A stretch of DNA of 23,958 nucleotides, from contig NC_049981.1 in NCBI RefSeq assembly GCF_000003815.2, positions 4,022,699 through 4,046,656 on the forward strand, read 5' to 3'. This document shows, in pieces, positions 18,067 to 23,958 of the stretch (position 1 is its first letter; each line of letters opens with the position of its first letter). The notes beneath the pieces were generated by a model. The model was not told where the DNA came from and did no database searches. It worked only from the letters and a program-made list of their open reading frames with translations. Source of the DNA: Branchiostoma floridae (Eukaryota; Chordata; Leptocardii; Amphioxiformes; Branchiostomatidae). A program made the translations under genes and the position numbers.

Positions 18067-18380
18067 GCGTAGTGCGCGCCCCAGAAAGTGCCCTTTGAAA
18101 CGAATTTTCAACCGCGTGTACTTATACTTTCTTTTCTAACCGCCTGTTCTCATTTTTCTGTTGCTTTTTCTGATTGTGTACAGCTTCCTTGCTATTGCCA
18201 AATAACGCAATCAATGCAACGTAATATTGTTGTTTTGTGTTATTAATATTATGCTTAAAAAAATCAAGAAGACTCCCGTACTTTTCCGAAGATGTTGTGC
18301 TGAATCTGTGAGTGCAAGCTAACACAGACTGTTGTACACGTGTTTTATTACGTGATAGTTATTACAAGTGAGTTAACAGT

Positions 18381-18470
18381 GAATGATTGAATGAAGACCT
18401 TTATTGCACATGTTTGTCCCACTGGGCTAAGTACAGGTCACTAGTAACAATCATATACATGTAACAATGG
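18381..18470 (-). mobile_element. Probable LINE or SINE 3' tail
   Basis: On the minus strand the sequence reads ACCTGTACTTAGCCC, then GTGGGACAAACATG, then GCAATAAAGGTCTTCATTC. This kind of ending is common in retroposon tails of invertebrate deuterostomes (recalled, not searched). Only the tail is seen. Confidence 0.4.
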
Positions 18471-18597
18471 AAAGAACCATACACATCTATATGTGCATAT
18501 ACATGTATACGTATAATCTATTCTAGGTCAATGAATATTGTACGTCTGACTTGTAAGACAAAAGAAAGTTGACGATAACATTTTCTTTCACGTAGAT

Positions 18598-18603
18598 TTT
18601 ATT
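18598..18603 (-). promoter_or_regulatory. Candidate poly(A) signal of the NHL-only gene
   Basis: Minus-strand AATAAA, about 45 bp after the stop codon at 18646-18648. Good position; use inferred. Confidence 0.5.
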
Positions 18604-18645
18604 GATCATTCCTATTGCTAGGTCTAAGGCTATTGCTATGGCAAA

Positions 18646-19713
18646 CTAAATGTTTCGAACAATAGTGACTGTATGGTTGTCAAAATCAGTGATCACCAAC
18701 TGCCCCTGTGGTGCCATGGCAATACCCCATGGACTTTCTATATCTAAATAAATGTGTTTGAGGAATTTGCCTGTCTTGTCAAACATCTCTAAACGGCTGT
18801 TTCCTCTGTCTGCCACGATGATGTTACCTGCTTTGTCCGTACAGATGCCCATGGGCCCTAGCAGCTGACCTTCACCACTTCCCTCACCTCCAAACTTGAA
18901 CAGAAACTGTCCGTCTTGAGCGTAAACATAGACACAGTCATTCTCACAGTCTGACACAAGCATGTTACCCTCCCCGTCCACAGTGATGTTACCTGGGTCC
19001 TTCATCCCCTTCTCCAGACCCACAGTTCTCACAATTGTCCTACATGGCCTGAACACCAGAACTTCACCATGTAAGATGGGCCTCTCCCCTGTGATTTGTG
19101 GAATGAGGATGTGGTTCCTCTTCGTGTCCACGGCAATTGCTATAATCTGTTCTGTCTGCGTGAGCTCAATCGTACCCAGCACCCTACCCTGTTTGTCATA
19201 CCGTACAGCAAGCTCAGAAGACTCTGTATTCCCCGCCACCCACAGGGTCCCCTCCCCGTCCATGTTTACGTTGTGTGGGCACATCTTGTTCCACTCCTTC
19301 TCCTCCCGCGTCCTACACTCTTGTACTACTGTTGGGAAGTGGCGGACAAGCCTGCTTTGCAGGGTGAAGACTTGGACTCTGTGATTTTTCATGTCGGCCA
19401 CGAAAATCTCCCCCTCCTCCGACACTGTGATTCCAAGTGGCCTGCTAAATTGACCTGGTTCTGGACCCTCTCCCCCAAATGTAAGCGTCTGAACTGATGC
19501 CAAAGTGTACCTTTGGTTACCATGGTGATGACCCATGACCCCCATGGAAGCTGGTTCTGGGCCCTCTCCCCCAAGTGCAAGGTGACCCATCACCCCCGTG
19601 GCAGTATCACTACTTGTTGCAGCCCCAGAGACTCCCAGTGTGCACGCCAGTTCCACACTTACTTTTGGCTGGAAGATGGCAGAGTAGGTTTGTACTGGAC
19701 TTGGCAGAGTCAT
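18646..19713 (-). CDS. NHL-only relative of the intronless TRIM-NHL gene, 355 aa, RBCC part missing
   Basis: One open frame from ATG (19713) to TAG. It aligns by eye with residues about 275-620 of the neighbour at 14954: shared CTLG, GVMGHHHGNQR, LTFGGEGPEPGQF, GEIFVADMKNHRVQVFTLQ, FKFGGEGSGEGQL and an HTVTIV tail. A complete NHL propeller (about 75-355) is therefore present, but no RING, B-box or coiled coil is found upstream. A short internal duplication repeats GVMGH...GGEGPEP before the propeller, and the acidic loop of the neighbour is absent. The ATG lies next to a SINE, so the true 5' end may have been lost or may join an exon outside the window. No frame-disrupting change is seen. It could be a functional propeller protein, the last exon of a larger gene, or a young pseudogene. 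Confidence 0.8.
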   Translation of the reverse strand: MTLPSPVQTYSAIFQPKVSVELACTLGVSGAATSSDTATGVMGHLALGGEGPEPASMGVMGHHHGNQRYTLASVQTLTFGGEGPEPGQFSRPLGITVSEEGEIFVADMKNHRVQVFTLQSRLVRHFPTVVQECRTREEKEWNKMCPHNVNMDGEGTLWVAGNTESSELAVRYDKQGRVLGTIELTQTEQIIAIAVDTKRNHILIPQITGERPILHGEVLVFRPCRTIVRTVGLEKGMKDPGNITVDGEGNMLVSDCENDCVYVYAQDGQFLFKFGGEGSGEGQLLGPMGICTDKAGNIIVADRGNSRLEMFDKTGKFLKHIYLDIESPWGIAMAPQGQLVITDFDNHTVTIVRNI

Positions 19714-19719
19714 ACCAAA

Positions 19720-19815
19720 TACTTTCCCAAGGGCACAGGATCGGTGACATGGCTGGTTTCGAACCCAGGACCTCTTGGGCCTGAGCCCAAAGCGCTGCCG
19801 ATCTCACTGTTTTGT
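19720..19815 (-). mobile_element. tRNA-derived SINE fragment at the 5' side of the NHL-only gene
   Basis: Minus-strand sequence includes GCTCAGGCCCAAGAGGTCC and the RNA polymerase III B-box GGTTCGAAACC, then GTGCCCTTGGGAAAG. The last phrase is also what the gene frame would need for its LGK residues, so the junction lies in shared bases and cannot be fixed exactly. The A-box end appears truncated. Confidence 0.6.
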
Positions 19816-19879
19816 TTTTGAGTCAACAGACTATGTTGACAGTTCCGTGTGTGCAAATCAAGTGGATACCGCCGTTTTC

Positions 19880-20393
19880 GTTTTCCAATCATGCATAGCA
19901 GGCTCCATTGGTGTGCTTTCACCATAGAGCGGGCTTTGTAGGCTGTGTTTAATCCAGCCGTGAACAATAGGGGTTCATTAGACAGGTCTACCTGGTCTAG
20001 ACAGCAGGCTTCGTAGGCTAATCCTGTCGTAAGCATTATAGGCTGGGCGTTCCTATATGATAGCAGACCCAGAGTTTGATTGCTTGTTGGTGGTGTGTGT
20101 GTTTCTTTTTATAATAATTCCTGATTATCAAACTGAAGGCGTATCATTTTGAAAACGGTATCAGTATCATTCTTAAGAATGTCTTGAACACCTGGATATA
20201 TAAATTGTGCACATCTCGGGGATTACAGATTAGCACTCTTCGTGTGTATGTTTTAATGTGGAGGAATTATGTCAGCTGACGTTATCAGTTGAAAAGTGCA
20301 ATATAACATTGTCTCAAGAAGACTTTTTGGAGGCTATTGAGGCGGGGTCGGGGTAATGACCCGAGCAGGTACAGGTAGGGACACATCATTACT
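19880..20393. repeat. Diverged long units and leader flanking the 58-bp array
   Basis: At about 19890-20040 there are imperfect units such as GCAGGCTTCGTAGG, GTGTTTAATCCAGCCGTGAACAATAGGG and GACAGGTCTACCTGGTCTAGACA. A leader follows at about 20259-20393, ending ATCATTACTGCAGGCTCC. The leader is similar to 23622-23745 on the far side of the array. Confidence 0.6.
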
Positions 20394-22999
20394 GCAGGCT
20401 CCGCGGAGGGTAAACAATGGTGGCAGTGGATATGTCAGGATAGACTATACAGCAGACTCCGCGGAGGGTAAACAATGGTGGCAGTGGATATGTCAGGATA
20501 GACTATACTGCAGGCTCCGCGGAGGGTAAACAATGGTGGCAGTGGATATGTCAGGATAGACTATACTGCAGGCTCCGCGGAGGGTAAACAATGGTGGCAG
20601 TGGATATGTCAGGATAGACTATACAGCAGGCTCCGCGGAGGGTAAACAATGGTGGCAGTGGATATGTCAGGATAGACTATACAGCAGGCTCCGCGGAGGG
20701 TAAACAATGGTGGCAGTGGATATGTCAGGATAGACTATACAGCAGGCTCCGCGGAGGGTAAACAATGGTGGCAGTGGATATGTCAGGATAGACTATACAG
20801 CAGGCTCCGCGGAGGGTAAACAATGGTGGCAGTGGATATGTCAGGATAGACTATACTGCAGGCTCCGCGGAGGGTAAACAATGGTGGCAGTGGATATGTC
20901 AGGATAGACTATACAGCAGGCTCCGCGGAGGGTAAACAATGGTGGCAGTGGATATGTCAGGATAGACTATACAGCAGGCTCCGCGGAGGGTAAACAATGG
21001 TGGCAGTGGATATGTCAGGATAGACTATACAGCAGGCTCCGCGGAGGGTAAACAATGGTGGCAGTGGATATGTCAGGATAGACTATACAGCAGGCTACGC
21101 GGAGGGTAAACAATGGTGGCAGTGGATATGTTAGGATAGACTATACAGCAGGCTACGCGGAGGGTAAACAATGGTGGCAGTGGATATGTCAGGATAGACT
21201 ATACAGCAGGCTCCGCGGAGGGTAAACAATGGTGGCAGTGGATATGTCAGGATAGACTATACAGCAGGCTACGCGGAGGGTAAACAATGGTGGCAGTGGA
21301 TATGTCAGGATAGACTATACAGCAGGCTACGCGGAGGGTAAACAATGGTGGCAGTGGATATGTCAGGATAGACTATACAGCAGGCTCCGCGGAGGGTAAA
21401 CAATGGTGGCAGTGGATATGTTAGGATAGACTATACAGCAGGCTCCGCGGAGGGTTAACAATGGTGGCAGTGGATATGTCAGGATAGACTATACAGCAGG
21501 CTACGCGGAGGGTAAACAATGGTGGCAGTGGATATGTTAGGATAGACTATACAGCAGGCTACGCGGAGGGTAAACAATGGTGGCAGTGGATATGTCAGGA
21601 TAGACTATACAGCAGGCTACGCGGAGGGTAAACAATGGTGGCAGTGGATATGTCAGGATAGACTATACAGCAGGCTACGCGGAGGGTAAACAATGGTGGC
21701 AGTGGATATGTCAGGATAGACTATACAGCAGGCTCCGCGGAGGGTTAACAATGGTGGCAGTGGATATGTTAGGATAGACTATACAGCAGGCTACGCGGAG
21801 GGTAAACAATGGGGGCGGGGGACAGATCAGGATAGACTATACAGCAGGCTCCGCGGAGGGTAAACAATGGTGGCAGTGGATATGTCAGGATAGACTATAC
21901 AGCAGGCTCCGCGGAGGGTAAACAATGNNNNNNNNNNNNNNNNNNNNNNNNNNNNNNNNNNNNNNNNNNNNNNNNNNNNNNNNNNNNNNNNNNNNNNNNN
22001 NNNNNNNNNNNNNNNNNNNNNNNNNNNGCAGTGGATATGTCAGGATAGACTATACAGCAGGCTCCGCGGAGGGTAAACAATGGTGGCAGTGGATATGTCA
22101 GGATAGACTATACAGCAGGCTACGCGGGAGGGGTAAACCAATGGTGGCACAGTGGATAATGTCCAGGATAAGACTATACCAGCAGGCCTCCGCGGGAGGG
22201 TAAACCAATGGTGGCAGTGGATATGTTCAGGATTAGACTATACAGCAGGCTCCGCGGGAGGGTAAACCAATGGTGGCAGTGGATATGTCAGGATAGACTA
22301 TACAGCAGGCTCCGCGGAGGGTAACAATGGTGGCAGTGGATATGTCAGGATAGACTATACAGCAGGCTCCGCGGAGGGTAAACAATGGTGGCAGTGGATA
22401 TGTCAGGATAGACTATACAGCAGGCTCCGCGGAGGGTAAACAATGGTGGCAGTGGATATGTCAGGATAGACTATACAGCAGGCTCCGCGGAGGGTAAACA
22501 ATGGTGGCAGTGGATATGTCAGGATAGACTATACAGCAGGCTCCGCGGAGGGTAAACAATGGTGGCAGTGGATATGTCAGGATAGACTATACAGCAGGCT
22601 ACGCGGAGGGTAAACAATGGTGGCAGTGGATATGTCAGGATAGACTATACAGCAGGCTCCGCGGAGGGTAAACAATGGTGGCAGTGGATATGTCAGGATA
22701 GACTATACAGCAGGCTACGCGGAGGGTAAACAATGGTGGCAGTGGATATGTCAGGATAGACTATACAGCAGGCTCCGCGGAGGGTAAACAATGGTGGCAG
22801 TGGATATGTCAGGATAGACTATACAGCAGGCTCCGCGGAGGGTAAACAATGGTGGCAGTGGATATGTCAGGATAGACTATACAGCAGGCTCCGCGGAGGG
22901 TAAACAATGGTGGCAGTGGATATGTCAGGATAGACTATACAGCAGGCTACGCGGAGGGTTAACAATGGGGGCGGGGGACAGATCAGGATAGACTATACA
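20394..22999. repeat. 58-bp homogeneous minisatellite, about 43 visible copies
   Basis: The unit starts GCAGGCTCCGCGGAGGGTAA, continues ACAATGGTGGCAGTGGATAT and ends GTCAGGATAGACTATACA. Copies are nearly identical. Recurrent variants are CTCCGCGGAG (a 10-bp perfect palindrome with CCGCGG) versus CTACGCGGAG, GTCAGG versus GTTAGG, and GGGTTAAC versus GGGTAAAC. The first dozen copies are all CTCCGC; CTACGC copies appear from about 21094 onward. 58 is not a multiple of three and no coding function is apparent. The array is interrupted by 100 Ns, so its true length is unknown. Confidence 0.97.
21928..22027. other. Assembly gap of 100 N
   Basis: Exactly 100 undetermined bases inside the 58-bp array. 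A round number usually means a gap of unknown size. Confidence 0.99.
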
Positions 23000-23770
23000 G
23001 CAGGCTTCATGGACTGTGTTTTAAACCTAGGTCGTAAACAATAGGGAATGTGTCAGATATAGTCTACATAGCAGGTTCTGTGGGCTTTGTTTTAAGTAAT
23101 CCAGTACTCAGACCAGTAGTAAACAATATGGGCTGGTCAGGGGTAGTCTACATGCAGGCTTCGTGGGCTGTGTTTTAATCCAACCGTAAACAATAAGGGA
23201 ACAGAGGGGGATATCGGGATGGAATATACAACAGCCTTCGTCTACAGTGTTTTAATCCTCGAGTATAAATAGTGGGCAGATGATGGGCCAACACACGCCA
23301 AAAAGCAGTTACTCAAGCAACTGGATATGATTTTGGAAACGGTCAGACGTTTCAGATAGAATCCTCTACCTTTCGTCAGCTGTGTCACCGGCGTATCTTA
23401 TTATCTGGTTGTCAACCTTCATCGATATATTTGTCAACATAGTCTGTACAGTACTGTTTATCTCCACTTATTGTGTTTTAACCTGGCCGTAAATAATATG
23501 GGGACAGAGGGTATGTCGGCATGTTAGACTATACAGCAGACTTTATGTTTAAATCAAGCCGTTAAGAATAGGGGCCAGTGGACAGGTCACCATAGTCTGC
23601 ATAGCAGGCTTCGTGGGCCTGATGATTACAGTTGACATTACCAGTGGAAAAGTTGCAATGAAATTGTTTCCAGAAGAATTCGTCGGGGGCTACTCAGTGG
23701 GGGTTGGGCAGGTATAGGTGAACTAATTATTACTGCAGGTCACAAGGGAAAGGTAAAAGAGATACAAGAG
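23000..23770. repeat. Old, long-unit copies of the minisatellite family and second leader
   Basis: Imperfect units of roughly 75-90 bp share GCAGGCTTCGTGGGCTGTG, TTTTAATCC, CGTAAACAATA-GGG, GTCGGGATAGACTACA-like blocks, at about 23000-23280 and 23465-23620. The 58-bp unit looks like this longer unit with the TGTGTTTTAATCC part removed. A leader-like stretch (23622-23745) ends ATTATTACTGCAGGTC, as on the left flank. An unrelated 23281-23460 stretch interrupts them. Confidence 0.65.
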
Positions 23771-23835
23771 AGATACATGAGGCATGTGAACATAGCCTGC
23801 TTTAATAGCATGATCCGACCTTAAAAAATATGTAT

Positions 23836-23890
23836 TGTTTTGTTTTGTTTTGTTTCTGGGCTTCCGTCTCTGTGTGTGTGTGTGTGCCTG

Positions 23891-23930
<40 letters not shown>
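23836..23930. repeat. TTTTG and GT microsatellites
   Basis: A short TTTTG run at about 23836-23854 is followed by a long, slightly interrupted GT run at 23871-23930. Confidence 0.95.
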
Positions 23931-23933
<3 letters not shown>

Positions 23934-23958
23934 GTTTCCAGATATTTGGATATTTATG

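Noticed and set aside
21895-22203. Open frames across the N gap
   Set aside because: They exist only because Ns contain no stops; the 58-bp period shifts frame each unit.
20394-22999. CRISPR-like array
   Set aside because: Units are contiguous with no unique spacers, and the context is eukaryotic.

Overview
The window looks like a piece of an amphioxus-type (Branchiostoma) or closely similar invertebrate deuterostome genome. The genes are eukaryotic, with introns, and three encode TRIM/NHL proteins, a family known to be strongly expanded in lancelets. The DNA between them is crowded with short inverted-repeat transposons, tRNA-derived SINEs, LINE tails and minisatellites. The species call is inference from this content; no marker gene proves it.

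Region 1-6030 (+ strand) holds a five-exon 3' part of a RING/B-box/coiled-coil/NHL gene. Its first exon, with the first RING half, lies left of the window. A 63-bp minisatellite copies the splice acceptor plus the first 42 bases of the RING exon. That array is split by a 1.1-kb transposon with 24-bp inverted termini and a 6-bp target duplication. A second minisatellite, of 55 bp, copies the last 18 codons including the stop and runs about 560 bp into the 3' UTR. One intron uses a GC donor and the last intron is filled by a fold-back element.

Region 6200-8264 is a cluster of inverted-repeat transposons. Region 8288-13389 (- strand) holds the four last exons of a sialyltransferase of the ST6GALNAC type. 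I assembled it from splice sites whose phases all agree, and the L, S and VS sialylmotifs are visible. Its introns hold MITEs, a LINE C-terminal remnant and dispersed repeats, and a transposon end lies about 25 bp after its stop codon. Region 13660-14330 is a second LINE-like remnant.

Region 14954-16816 (- strand) is a complete intronless 620-residue TRIM-NHL gene. Region 18646-19713 (- strand) is a related 355-residue NHL-only reading frame whose 5' side runs straight into a SINE. An intact SINE with a perfect 12-bp target duplication lies between them.

Region 20394-22999 is a highly homogeneous 58-bp minisatellite of about 43 visible copies, broken by a 100-N gap and framed by older, longer and diverged copies of the same repeat. 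The window ends in a GT microsatellite. The three TRIM/NHL genes probably act as E3 ligases or RNA/protein-binding scaffolds. The sialyltransferase belongs to Golgi glycosylation and has no functional link to them that I can see.
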